From assembly GCF_001295795.1 (NCBI RefSeq), contig NZ_LJHY01000020.1, positions 1 through 64,000 of the forward strand: a DNA stretch of 64,000 nt, written 5' to 3'. A program made the translations under genes and the position numbers. Of the stretch, positions 1-8,625 are shown one piece after another. The stretch's first letter is position 1, and every line of letters starts with the position of its first letter. This stretch comes from Novosphingobium sp. AAP83 (lineage in GTDB: Bacteria; Pseudomonadota; Alphaproteobacteria; Sphingomonadales; Sphingomonadaceae). The notes below the pieces were generated by a model, which was given only the letters and a program-made list of their open reading frames with translations, was not told the DNA's origin and did no database searches.

Positions 1-97
1 ATTGAATCAATCAATCGTTCCCACCGCAAGTGATTTAATAGGTCCTGAGCCTAGGCAAGGGCTTGCCAAAACGGCCTGCCCGCGCCAATCAGCGCCG

Positions 98-550
98 ATG
101 CGTATTGCCCTGTTTGAGCCGGAAATCCCCGGCAATGTTGGTGCTGTTCTGCGCCTTGCGGCCTGTCTTGGGGCAGATGTTGACCTTATCGAACCGCTGG
201 GGTTCGCGTGGGAGGACCGCCGGGTTCGCAGGGCTGCAATGGACTACATCGACCACGTAAACTTTACCCGCCATGCTGATTTTGCGGCATTCAAGGCTGC
301 TATCGGCTCGCGCCGGCTGGTATTGTTCACCACCAAAAGCAAACGATCATCCTACGCCTTTGAATATGCGGCTGACGATGTGCTGTTGTTTGGAAAAGAG
401 AGCGCAGGCGTGCCGGCATCAGTGGCAGATGCCTGTCAGGAGCGAGTGTGCATTCCGATGCGGCCTCAGGTCCGCTCGATGAATCTTGCCACTGCTACGG
501 CCCTCGCGCTGGGTGAGGCTTTGCGGCAAACGGCAAGCTTACCGGGGTAA
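98..550 (+). CDS. trmL: tRNA (cytidine(34)-2'-O)-methyltransferase TrmL
   Basis: A 150-residue SPOUT-class RNA methyltransferase. TrmL 2'-O-methylates the wobble nucleotide of certain tRNA-Leu species using SAM in the cytoplasm. The protein opens with MRIALFEPEIPGNVGAVLRL, the standard start of the family, and ends with the knot motif MNLATATALALGEALR. The central GKESAGVP segment is the SAM-binding knot loop. The reading frame is open upstream to base 2, but the ATG at 98 gives the usual family length, so it is preferred. The first 97 bases show no other gene. Family assignment is firm; the exact tRNA substrate is inferred from the family. Confidence 0.92.
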   Translation: MRIALFEPEIPGNVGAVLRLAACLGADVDLIEPLGFAWEDRRVRRAAMDYIDHVNFTRHADFAAFKAAIGSRRLVLFTTKSKRSSYAFEYAADDVLLFGKESAGVPASVADACQERVCIPMRPQVRSMNLATATALALGEALRQTASLPG

Positions 551-796
551 GCTACCACACGCGGGCCATTGTTTTCGCGCAGACCGCAGCGCATCAAAGC
601 GAGCCTGTGCGAACCTGGTGGCCAGTCGCCATGGCTTTCAAAATAGAATTGCGGGTGCGCCAGGGCTTCTCGTAGCCAAAAGTCGATCTCGATCGTTTAC
701 AGCAGCACATGGCGGGCCAGTTATCTTTAGAGATCCCGTTGTGGTCGTGCCACTTTAAGGACGACATGCTCCTGCTGTTTACGGAAGCTGCCTTTT

Positions 797-1546
797 ATGC
801 TGACATCTCGGAATCCGATGGGATTGCTTTTGCGCAACCTTAAACAGCGCGCCATTCTTTGCGAGGAAGATCAGCAGGCGGTCCTTGATCTTCCCGTTGT
901 TATTAAGGCGCTGTCTGCAAATGATTATGTCATCCGCGAAGGCGAAGATGTAGACTGTTGTGAAGTGCTGGTTTCGGGTTTTGCATTCCGGCAGCTTTTG
1001 ACTGGTGATGGTCAGCGCCAGATTTTGGCAATCCATATTCCTGGCGATGCACTGGATTTTCAAAACCTGTTTCTGGATGTCGCCGATCACAGCGTGCAAA
1101 TGCTTACTGCAGGGCCAGTTGCCTTTGTCCCGCGTGCGGCAATCCAAAGATTGTTTCACAAGCGCTCCCGTTTTGCGCAAGCCGTGTTTATCAATGTGCT
1201 GGTAGACGCTGCGATTTTTCGGGAATGGGTGCTCAATCTGGGGCGACGTGATGCGCGAAGCCGGATGGCGCACATCATTTGCGAATTCATGTTGCGCTGC
1301 GAAATGATGCAATTCAACGATCCCGACAATCGCGACCTGCCGATGACTCAGGAGCAGCTTGCCGACGCGACTGGCCTAAGTGCGGTCCACGCCAATCGCG
1401 TATTGCGCGATCTTGCGTCCGAAAATCTTATTCAACCGCATCGCGGCCATATCTCGATCCCCGATTGGCGCAAGCTGCGCGCGATTGCCGATTTCAATGA
1501 GCGGTATCTGCATCTCTCGCAGCAGACGTTGAGCAACGATATATGA
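797..1546 (+). CDS. Crp/Fnr family transcriptional regulator
   Basis: A 249-residue regulator with an N-terminal cyclic-nucleotide-binding-like beta-barrel (residues about 15-130, including VIREGEDVDCCEVLVSGF) and a C-terminal winged helix-turn-helix (MTQEQLADATGLSAVHANRV, about residues 180-200). The N-terminal part has no cysteine cluster like that of FNR, so an iron-sulfur sensor is unlikely, and the ligand cannot be told. An ATG at 818 is an alternative start. The gene is convergent with the alanine racemase gene, and no target operator is evident next to it. The 246 bases upstream (551-796) hold no convincing gene. Confidence 0.85.
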   Translation: MLTSRNPMGLLLRNLKQRAILCEEDQQAVLDLPVVIKALSANDYVIREGEDVDCCEVLVSGFAFRQLLTGDGQRQILAIHIPGDALDFQNLFLDVADHSVQMLTAGPVAFVPRAAIQRLFHKRSRFAQAVFINVLVDAAIFREWVLNLGRRDARSRMAHIICEFMLRCEMMQFNDPDNRDLPMTQEQLADATGLSAVHANRVLRDLASENLIQPHRGHISIPDWRKLRAIADFNERYLHLSQQTLSNDI

Positions 1547-1620
1547 GTGCAGCGATAGGCGTTGGATGTGCTGCAATCCCTGCACGGCCGCAAAAAACAG
1601 GGTTTGTGCGGGCAGGGCAA

Positions 1621-2904
1621 TCATTTCTTTTGAGGCCCTAACACGCGGGGCAGGGCAGTGCCCAGAACGCTAAGCATTTCGGGCGCATAAGCGGAACTGT
1701 TCGCTTCGAACTCGGCCTGCGTAATGCGCTGATCGCCTTGCGCGCCGAACAACACGATCTCATCATCGAGGCGGATGCGGTCTTGCGATCCGGTGACGTC
1801 GACCATCAGCGTGTTCATCGTTACGCGCCCGACAATCGGGAAGCGCTTGCCACCGATCAGCACTTCGCTGCGGTTGCGGTTATCGGCGGGAAACTCTGGC
1901 CGGTTGGAGTGGCTGAACCCGCGCCGGAAGCCATCGGAATAGCCCAGCGGAATATTCGCCAGCCAGCTTTCGCGTTCGAGCCGGAAGGTGCGGTCATAAT
2001 TCACAGTCTGCCCCGCCGGATAGCGGTTGACCGCCGCAACGCGTGATTTGATGGTCATCGTCTGGATAAAGCGGTCGGTCTTGTATGATCCCGGATCGCC
2101 ATAGATCGCGCCGCCGATGCGCACCATATCGAGCCGCGTTTCTGGATGTTTGAGTGCGGCAAAGGTGTTGGAGGTGTGGCGCAACAGATTGGCTTGCGGC
2201 AAGCCTTGGGCTTGCAGCCATGCCAGATCTTCGTGGAAGTGGCGCAACTGGCCCAGAATGTCGTCGGCTTCTTCACTGGGGTAATGGGTCATCACGCCGC
2301 GAATGGTGAGGCCTTCGAGCCCCAGCAGCGTCCGCGCATCGGCTTTGCCATAGTCGGTTGAAAGTTCCACCCCGTTGCGCGACATGCCGCTCGCGTTGAG
2401 CGCAAGCTGGACGGGCAGGGCGCGCTTCTTTGAGCGTTTGCGCCACATCTGCTGTAGCCGCAGCGCGGCATCCGGATTAGCCACCAGTTCTTCTACGCCA
2501 AAGGCGAAGGCGTCTTCCATCTCGTCGGGCGTTGCTGTGCGAATGCGGTACAGCCTGCTGCGATAGCCCAAAGCCCGCGCCACGCGCGCCTCGTCGTTCG
2601 AAGTGATGGCAACATCGGTTACGCGCTTGGCGATGATCGAAGGGATCAGGAGCGCGATGCCATTGCCATAAGCGTCGGCCTTCATCACCGCGCAAAGCCG
2701 CGCCGGACCGACCCAGTCACGCACCGCGTCGATATTGGCCTCGAACGCTGCGGCATCAATCTCGATCCAGCCATTGCGCCGTGCTGCTTTGGCAAGTGTG
2801 AGGCCGGAATTGTTGGCGCTCAGCACCGGAGCGGCCAGCGCTTGCCCGGCCGTCACACCGGCCAGTGCTGCGCCGCCGGTGAGGAACGCGCGGCGTTGCA
2901 TCAA
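1621..2904 (-). CDS. alr: Exported alanine/amino-acid racemase (fold type III PLP)
   Basis: Alanine racemases interconvert L- and D-amino acids with pyridoxal phosphate. The PLP lysine is in AVMKADAYGNG (Lys75) and the second catalytic base is the Tyr in IPLGYSDGF. The protein is 427 residues, longer than cytosolic Alr, because it begins with a twin-arginine-like leader (QRRAFLTGG, hydrophobic stretch, ALAAP). It is therefore probably exported folded with its cofactor. Its start overlaps by 4 bases the stop of the upstream D-aminoacylase gene, so the two are probably translationally coupled. Periplasmic racemases in other bacteria can be broad-spectrum, so the substrate may not be only alanine. 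Confidence 0.88.
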   Translation of the reverse strand: MMQRRAFLTGGAALAGVTAGQALAAPVLSANNSGLTLAKAARRNGWIEIDAAAFEANIDAVRDWVGPARLCAVMKADAYGNGIALLIPSIIAKRVTDVAITSNDEARVARALGYRSRLYRIRTATPDEMEDAFAFGVEELVANPDAALRLQQMWRKRSKKRALPVQLALNASGMSRNGVELSTDYGKADARTLLGLEGLTIRGVMTHYPSEEADDILGQLRHFHEDLAWLQAQGLPQANLLRHTSNTFAALKHPETRLDMVRIGGAIYGDPGSYKTDRFIQTMTIKSRVAAVNRYPAGQTVNYDRTFRLERESWLANIPLGYSDGFRRGFSHSNRPEFPADNRNRSEVLIGGKRFPIVGRVTMNTLMVDVTGSQDRIRLDDEIVLFGAQGDQRITQAEFEANSSAYAPEMLSVLGTALPRVLGPQKK

Positions 2905-4439
2905 TAGATGCCTCGGCGAATGATCTGGCCGGGATAGACGCCGGTCGGCTTACCCTTGTCGGCCACGACCACGCCATTGACCATGACCATCGCTACGCCC
3001 TCGGCCAAGGCTCCCGGTACCTCTACCGTGGCGTTATCGGTAATGCGGTTAGGATCGAACAAGACAAGATCGGCCTTGTAGCCTTTGCGGATGGTGCCGC
3101 GTCCGGCGATGCCGAGTTGCTCGGCGGTTTGTGCGGTCATCTTGCGGATCGCTTGCGCCATGGTCAGCCTCTTCTGTTCGCGCACATAGAGCCGCAGCAC
3201 TTTGGCAAAAGCCCCCGCGCCACGCGGATGGCGCGATCCGATCATGCCATCGGAACAGAGTACGCTGTGTTCCCACGCAAAGAAATCGGCGACATCGCGG
3301 GTGTCCATTGCGGTGCCGATTACCGCCTCAGCGCGGCCCTTTTCCGGATTGGCGAGTTTCCACGCCTCTGCGGTCTGGATAAGCGAGAGATAGGTCTTGG
3401 CCGGTTCCTCGCCGCGCGCTGCAGCGATCTGCGCGATGGTCTTGCCCACCAGCGCCGGGTCTGGTGCATAGAAGCCAAGTAGCATGCCCTCGGGCGTGGT
3501 AAGGTGTGTCAGTGCGAAACGCGCCGCTTCAACGTCGGTGAAATCGCGCTTGGGGAACAGCACGGTCAGCGTCGATTGCCAATATTCGTAGGGGTAGACG
3601 TCGGCAGTCACCTTGATACCCCGGGCGCGGGCGGCATCCAGCTTGGCGATGACGCCCTTGGCGGTGCCCCAGCGATCCACCACGCCCTGCTTGAGGTGCG
3701 AGACTTGTACCGGAATGCCCGTCTTCTCGCCAAGGTCGAGCAGTTCGTCGAGCGCGGCATCGAAGGTTATATCTTCGTTGCGCATGTGGCTGATGTAGCG
3801 CCCGCCAAGGTTCGCTGCGGTCTGGGTGAGCGCGAGCAGTTCGGCATGATCGGAGTAAATGCCGGGATCGTATTCGAGGCCGGTTGAGAGGCCCAATGAT
3901 CCCGCCTTGATATCTGCCGCCAGAAGCCCTTGCATGGCGGAAACTTCGGCTGGCGTGGCGATACGTTTGAAATCAACCCCCATCACTTTGTCGCGCAAGT
4001 ATCCGTGGCCGGTATAGGAGCCGAGGTTGATCGCGGGCGTGCGTGCGGCAAATTTGGCGGCAATATCGGAAAAGGCGGCGGCACTTTCGCCATCCTGCCC
4101 GATCACGATCGAGGTGACGCCTTGCGCCAGCAGCGGCGGCATCGCACGATCGGCATAATCGCCGCGATCATGATGGCTGTGCGCATCGATAAAACCGGGG
4201 GATAGCACCAGGCCTTTGCCATCGATCACTGTTTCACCCTTGCGTGCGCGCAGAGCGCCAACGGCCACGATCACGTCTTTATCGATGCGGACAGACACGT
4301 TCTGCGCAGGCGCCCCAGTGCCGTCATAGACCGCTGCGCCGGTGATCAGCGTAGATGCTGCTGCCGGATGCGCCAGCGCGAAGGCCGCTGTGCAGATCGT
4401 GAGCCAAGTGGCAGCGCGTTTGGAGTTTGATGTATCCAA
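2901..4439 (-). CDS. Exported N-acyl-D-amino-acid deacylase (amidohydrolase)
   Basis: A 512-residue amidohydrolase that hydrolyses N-acyl-D-amino acids to a free D-amino acid and a carboxylic acid. A Sec-type signal peptide (cleavage likely after AHPAAAS) places it in the periplasm. Metal-site motifs are visible: FIDAHSHHDRGD near residue 90, PVQVSHLK near 250 and VLCSDGMIGSRHPRG near 400. DVYPYEYWQSTLT is also typical of D-aminoacylases. The gene lies just upstream of, and overlaps, the exported racemase gene, so the pair could release D-amino acids from acylated or peptidoglycan-derived compounds and convert them to L-forms. The pathway is inference; the enzyme family is clear. Confidence 0.88.
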   Translation of the reverse strand: MDTSNSKRAATWLTICTAAFALAHPAAASTLITGAAVYDGTGAPAQNVSVRIDKDVIVAVGALRARKGETVIDGKGLVLSPGFIDAHSHHDRGDYADRAMPPLLAQGVTSIVIGQDGESAAAFSDIAAKFAARTPAINLGSYTGHGYLRDKVMGVDFKRIATPAEVSAMQGLLAADIKAGSLGLSTGLEYDPGIYSDHAELLALTQTAANLGGRYISHMRNEDITFDAALDELLDLGEKTGIPVQVSHLKQGVVDRWGTAKGVIAKLDAARARGIKVTADVYPYEYWQSTLTVLFPKRDFTDVEAARFALTHLTTPEGMLLGFYAPDPALVGKTIAQIAAARGEEPAKTYLSLIQTAEAWKLANPEKGRAEAVIGTAMDTRDVADFFAWEHSVLCSDGMIGSRHPRGAGAFAKVLRLYVREQKRLTMAQAIRKMTAQTAEQLGIAGRGTIRKGYKADLVLFDPNRITDNATVEVPGALAEGVAMVMVNGVVVADKGKPTGVYPGQIIRRGIY

Positions 4440-4574
4440 GACCTGTCCTCCCCTTTCCGCGCAAGGTTGGGACAGGTCATTGTATTATAGCAAGTGTGGT
4501 AGTGGCCTTTTGGCCGCTTAAGGCACTGATAAAATTGGAACAATTTTTGTTGCATGAAGCCGCATTCTGGCTTG

Positions 4575-5042
4575 CTATTCGTCCCGCACGGCAATGGCGA
4601 TGATCTCTATCGCCTCAACTTTGCCAGCAAAGTCAACCAGTTCACCCACTTCGGCATCAAGCAGCGCGCGGCTTAGCGGTGCAGAGAACGAGATCAGGCC
4701 GCTGGCGGGATCAGCTTCGTCATCGCCGACGATGGTGACTTCGCGCAGCTTGCCACCTAGCCGGATGCTGACCGTCGTGCCGAACGCAACCACGCGGCCA
4801 TCGGGGCAGTCCACGAGTTGTGCGGTCGATTGCCGGGTTCCCCAATAGCGCAATTCGCGCCGCGCCTTTTTGATCGCTTCTTCATCCGTGATAGCGGGCA
4901 ATTGCGCTTCGAGTTCGGCCAGCCTGGCGCGGATCAGCGCCAGCCCGCGCGGCGTGACCAGATTAGGCCCCGGCGGGATCGGCAGCTCGAACTTCGGCTC
5001 CATATGTTCGTCATCGCCTTCGCGGCGAAACGCGACACTCAT
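4575..5042 (-). CDS. greB: GreA/GreB-family transcription elongation factor
   Basis: A 155-residue protein with an N-terminal coiled-coil region (NLVTPRGLALIRARLAELEA) and a C-terminal FKBP-like domain (residues about 80-155, TIVGDDEADPASGLISFSAPLSRALLDAEVG). Gre factors stimulate transcript cleavage by backtracked RNA polymerase. The start at 5042 follows a GGAG-like sequence; an upstream in-frame ATG at 5057 is possible. The acidic tip of the coiled coil is not the canonical E. coli sequence, so GreB versus a Gre-like factor is not fully settled. Confidence 0.8.
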   Translation of the reverse strand: MSVAFRREGDDEHMEPKFELPIPPGPNLVTPRGLALIRARLAELEAQLPAITDEEAIKKARRELRYWGTRQSTAQLVDCPDGRVVAFGTTVSIRLGGKLREVTIVGDDEADPASGLISFSAPLSRALLDAEVGELVDFAGKVEAIEIIAIAVRDE

Positions 5043-5200
5043 TGATTGAAACTCCATTTCACAGCTAGCCAGATCAACTGTCCCGGCGAGAGATGCAACC
5101 GCAACTTTATGCAGACTTTACGCAAAGCTATGCAAATCCGCATGGCAACTTAACGCACAAAGCGCGCAATCGGCGGTCCGCTTCCTTGAGGACAGGTCCA

Positions 5201-5710
5201 TTGAAACACGATTCCAGCACCGATCTCGCCGCCAAACCATTCCGCTCAGCCATTGCAGCGCTTACGCTTGGGGCCATTGGTGTGGTCTATGGCGATGCAA
5301 TCCTAACGCCAGCGCTCTCAGTGCTATAGGCGGTGGAGGGGCTCCATACCCGCGTTTGAAGTGATGGGGGTGCCTGCCATTACTTTGGGCGCTTTGGCCG
5401 CTTGCCTATCCAGCTTGGCTGCCTGTCCTTCGTGTGGCCTGCATTGACGCTCAATTATCTGGGGCAGGGTGCATTGGCGCTCAAGGCGATGGCGGCGGCC
5501 TATGGCATCGCGGTGACCGGAACGATGGTTGTGACTACTTGCCTTGCATTCGTCATCGCGTGGCGCAGGTGGCACTGGAACCCTGTTTGGGCGACTGTGC
5601 TGATCGCGCCGCTTCTTGCGCTCGACGTGTTCTTTTTCGGCGCGAACATCCTGCGCGTGATGGAGGGCGGCTGGGTGCCGCTACTGGCGGCGGCGCTTGT
5701 CGGGGGCGAA
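5201..5710 (+). pseudogene. kup: Remnant of potassium transporter Kup (internally deleted, frameshifted)
   Basis: Three separate pieces of a Kup potassium/proton symporter lie in order. First comes an N-terminal piece (LTLGAIGVVYGD) joined directly to a later piece (AILTPALSVL). An in-frame TAG and a frame change follow. Next comes a middle piece (WPALTLNYLGQGALALK), joined to the last membrane segments (AAAYGIAVTGTMVVTT through MEGGWVPLL). An intact Kup has more than 600 residues; here about 170 codons survive. The end then runs in frame into a KdpD C-terminus. This is a decayed gene, not a sequencing slip, because whole blocks are missing. Confidence 0.85.
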
Positions 5711-5860
5711 GGCGGTGATCGCACCAATGGCAGCGGCTTGGGCCTTGCCATCGTGCGCGGTTTTGCCGAAGCGATGGGTATGATGGTGACCATCGCAACC
5801 GCGCCATCGGGCGGGGCCAGTTTCATCCTTGCCATGCCCGTCACGAAGGCACCGCGATGA
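5707..5860 (+). pseudogene. kdpD: C-terminal remnant of sensor kinase KdpD, fused in frame to Kup scraps
   Basis: The stretch carrying GDRTNGSGLGLAIVRGFAEA and then GGASFILAMPV is the G2-box region and tail of a KdpD-type histidine kinase ATPase domain. Everything upstream (USP, membrane and HisKA domains) is absent. The piece is continuous with the last Kup segments in one 152-codon open frame beginning near 5402. The TGA at 5858-5860 still overlaps the ATG of the kdpE remnant (ATGA), preserving the ancestral kdpD-kdpE coupling. No kinase function is possible. Confidence 0.8.
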
Positions 5861-6190
5861 GCCGTATCTTGTGTATCGATGATGAAGCCGCGGTTCTGGC
5901 GCGCGGCGGATATCATGCGGTTGGCGCAAGCGATGGCCGATCAGCGCTGGTCCTGCTGGGGCAAGGCGGGATCGATGCGGTTCTGCTCGATCTTGGACTG
6001 CCCGATCGCGAAGGGCTGGAACTGCTCGGCGCGATCCGGGGCATAGCCGATATTCCGGTGATCGTGGTTTCTGCGCGTCGCCGTACGGTCGCTCGGCCGC
6101 AAAATCGATGTCGACCCCTCGCAACAGCAATTGATCTGCAACGAGCCGGGGATCGGTTACCGGTTTGGGAATGACGCGGATGCGGGGTAG
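5857..6190 (+). pseudogene. kdpE: Remnant of response regulator KdpE (internal deletion and frameshift)
   Basis: The receiver start is recognisable (MSRILCIDDEAAV, LDLGLPDREGLELL, DIPVIVVSAR), but a few residues are missing after DDEAAV, where the sequence jumps to ARGGYHAVGASDG. After VSAR the frame shifts. In the next frame the end of an OmpR-type winged helix appears (GRKIDVDPSQQQLICNEPGI, then GYRF), stopping at 6188-6190. The stretch between is deleted. The kdpFABC pump genes are not in the window. Together with the kup and kdpD scraps this is a collapsed potassium-uptake locus. Confidence 0.82.
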
Positions 6191-6270
6191 CGCTGGTCAA
6201 AGGGCGAGCAAATCCGGCCCCCGGCGAAGTTGGCATTCCGCCGCCTTGCGGCGGGGGCTGACCGGTCCTG

Positions 6271-7122
6271 CTACTTATAGTCTAACCAATCAGCGGTGAT
6301 CTCGCCCCTATGCCCCTCCGGCGCTAGCACGGTGCGCAGGGCTTCCAGCAAAGGCGGCACCCTTTCTGTGAAAGCATAGGGCGGGTTGATGATAAAAAGG
6401 CCCGCGCCGTTATAGATGCCGGGTTGATCGCTATCGTAAAGCCAATGCTCGATGAGCAGGAATTTCGGGATGCCCAGTTTGCGCAACTGATGTTTCCATT
6501 GTGCATGCGTGGAGCGCTCCTTCAGCGGATACCAGATCACCATCACGCCATGCGCCCATTTGCGGTGAGCGGCGGCGAGGGTGGCTGTGATGCGGGCGCG
6601 TTCGTCCGTCTGTTCATAAGGCGGGTCGACCACTACTACGCCGCGTGGCGTTTTGGTCGGCAGCATCGCCAGCCAAAGCTCATAGGCGTCGCGCTCGTGC
6701 ACGGCAGCGGATGTGCCGCGAATCACGCCGCGCAGCGTATAGGCGTCGTCTGGATGCTTTTCGTTAAGGATCAGGAAATCCTGCGGCCGCAGAAGCTGCG
6801 CCAGAATCTGCGGCGAGCCTGGGTAGAGGCGCGGCCTGGCCCCGATATCTGATGTCTGCCCCGCATTCACCGCCTGAACCACGGCGCGGTAGTCGTCCAG
6901 CAGGGGGCTCGAGTCGGTAAAGGCCCGCAACACGCCATGTGTGGCCTCGCCGGTGCGCCCGGCCTCCTCGCCATCAAGGTCGTACAGCCCGCAGCCAGCA
7001 TGGGTGTCGATCAGGGTCAGCGCGCTCTCTTTGAGTTGCAAGGCGCGCACGAGGGCGATCAGCAGGCTGTGCTTCACGACATCGGCGCTATTGCCGGCAT
7101 GGAAGGAATGACGATAATTCAT
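6271..7122 (-). CDS. rlmJ: 23S rRNA (adenine(2030)-N6)-methyltransferase RlmJ
   Basis: A 283-residue SAM-dependent methyltransferase that methylates the N6 of A2030 in 23S rRNA. The start MNYRHSFHAGNSADVVKH is the family signature. The catalytic motif IV is VVVDPPYEQ (about residue 175), and DTHAGCGLYDL is the SAM-binding motif I region. Length matches the E. coli enzyme (280). It is a single gene with no operon partner. The 304 bases upstream to the rsgA start hold no gene I can support. Confidence 0.95.
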   Translation of the reverse strand: MNYRHSFHAGNSADVVKHSLLIALVRALQLKESALTLIDTHAGCGLYDLDGEEAGRTGEATHGVLRAFTDSSPLLDDYRAVVQAVNAGQTSDIGARPRLYPGSPQILAQLLRPQDFLILNEKHPDDAYTLRGVIRGTSAAVHERDAYELWLAMLPTKTPRGVVVVDPPYEQTDERARITATLAAAHRKWAHGVMVIWYPLKERSTHAQWKHQLRKLGIPKFLLIEHWLYDSDQPGIYNGAGLFIINPPYAFTERVPPLLEALRTVLAPEGHRGEITADWLDYK

Positions 7123-7426
7123 TGTAATTCAAAATCCCGAGGGTCTGTCATCATACGAGATGACGGGCGCGGAGCCCGCGTGCGAGTCGATTGAAGGAAT
7201 CAATTGCGCGTTCGTAAAGAGTCCGGCGGAAACCTTCAAAGCACTTGTGGACCAAGCCTCAAGCCCGCGTAAGCGCGGGCCATCTGTTAACCATCGCGAG
7301 AGTGCCTTACATTAGAAGCGCTCCAGCATCATCTGTCATTGCCATTGGCGCTGCCACGTGCTTGGAGGCTGCATCCTATCCCGATCGATAACATCGCGTG
7401 CCCATGAAAGCCCTTGCCAACCCGTT

Positions 7427-8449
7427 ATGATCGATCCTGACACCCTTCTTGCAGACCTTGGCTGGACATCGTTTTTCAGTGCGCAAGTGACGCTGGAGGA
7501 GGCACAAACTTGCCAGCCGGTGCGCGTTATGGCGGTTCATCGCGGCGAGATTGCGGTGGCGGGCGACGGAATCGATGCGCAGATTTCGTCGCGTTTGCCG
7601 GTTTCGCATGGCGAGGAAGACCGGCCGACGGTGGGCGATTGGTTGCTGATTGATCGCGAAACCCTTGAGCCGCAGCGCGTGCTTACGCGCATCAACTTGT
7701 TTAAGCGGCCCGCGCCCGGCGATGACCGGCGGTTGCAGTTGATCGCGGCCAATGTCGATACGCTATTCATTGTCGCATCGTGCAATCAGGATTTCAGCGT
7801 TGCCCGGCTTGAGCGTTATCTTGTGCTTTGCCGCGAAGTGGATGTCACGCCGGTGCTGGTGCTGACCAAGATTGATCTGACCGACGATCTTGATAGCTAC
7901 ATCGCGCGGGCACATCGCCTGCAACCGGGCCTTGCGGTCGAGACGGTGAATGCGCGTGATCCGGCCAGCGTGGCGCATTTGACCGCGCGTTGCGGTAGGG
8001 GAGAGACGGTAGCGCTGCTGGGCTCATCCGGTGTGGGAAAATCGACGCTGGTCAACACCATGCGCGGTTCTGACAGCATTCTGACGCAAGCCGTTCGTGA
8101 ACAGGACGGCAAAGGCCGCCACACCACCACGGTGCGCCAGATGCACCGGCTGGAGCAGGGCGGCTGGTTGATGGACACGCCGGGAATGCGCGAATTCCAG
8201 CTTTCCGACGCTGCTACCGGCCTTGCCGAAGTGTTCGATGATATCGTCGCGCTTACGCTCGAATGCCGCTTTACCAATTGCACGCATGAGGCTGAACCCG
8301 GCTGTGCGGTGCGGGCGGCGATCAACGACGGGTCGCTTGATACAGCGCGATTGGGCCGCTGGCGCAAGCTGTCGAGCGAAGATCAGGACAATACCGGCAC
8401 AATGGCCGAGCGGCGGATCCGCCCGGCCAAATCCGGCAAAAGGAAGTAA
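7427..8449 (+). CDS. rsgA: Small-ribosomal-subunit biogenesis GTPase RsgA
   Basis: A 340-residue circularly permuted GTPase that checks maturation of the 30S subunit. An N-terminal OB-fold (about residues 25-75) is followed by G4 (LTKID), G1 (GSSGVGKSTLVN) and G3 (DTPGMREF), in the permuted order. The C-terminal zinc-binding region reads CRFTNCTHEAEPGCAV. The ATG at 7427 gives a normal N-terminus. The frame continues upstream to an ATG at 7358, but the extra residues (Ser/Arg/Cys-rich) do not look like family sequence. It is followed 2 bases after its stop by a tiny gene likely in the same transcript. Confidence 0.93.
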   Translation: MIDPDTLLADLGWTSFFSAQVTLEEAQTCQPVRVMAVHRGEIAVAGDGIDAQISSRLPVSHGEEDRPTVGDWLLIDRETLEPQRVLTRINLFKRPAPGDDRRLQLIAANVDTLFIVASCNQDFSVARLERYLVLCREVDVTPVLVLTKIDLTDDLDSYIARAHRLQPGLAVETVNARDPASVAHLTARCGRGETVALLGSSGVGKSTLVNTMRGSDSILTQAVREQDGKGRHTTTVRQMHRLEQGGWLMDTPGMREFQLSDAATGLAEVFDDIVALTLECRFTNCTHEAEPGCAVRAAINDGSLDTARLGRWRKLSSEDQDNTGTMAERRIRPAKSGKRK

Positions 8450-8451
8450 CG

Positions 8452-8616
8452 ATGGCCGACCTTTATCTCAAAGCGCTGGAAGCCGAGCGCAAAAGCCTGT
8501 GGGCTGCCTGCCGCCTTAAGGGCCTGCCCAAGGGCACGCCCGAACGCTTGCGCATCGAAGAGCTGGATATGCTGCTGGCTGAACACAAGGCCAAGAAGGC
8601 CGGGCCTGCGAAGTAG
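8452..8616 (+). CDS. Small hypothetical protein (54 aa)
   Basis: An open frame of 54 residues starting MADLYLKALEAERKSLWAAC and ending AEHKAKKAGPAK. It begins only two bases after the rsgA stop, so it is probably co-transcribed with rsgA. The composition is helical and charged, with no signal peptide or membrane segment. I recognise no family. It ends 9 bases before the convergent end of the bcsZ gene. Coding status is supported by codon use like that of its neighbours and by the tight spacing only. Confidence 0.6.
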   Translation: MADLYLKALEAERKSLWAACRLKGLPKGTPERLRIEELDMLLAEHKAKKAGPAK

Positions 8617-8625
8617 CCTTGGCGG

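Noticed and set aside
779-1312. 177-codon minus-strand frame opposite the Crp/Fnr gene
   Set aside because: It overlaps the regulator completely and has no domain; the plus strand carries the nucleotide-binding-like fold and helix-turn-helix.
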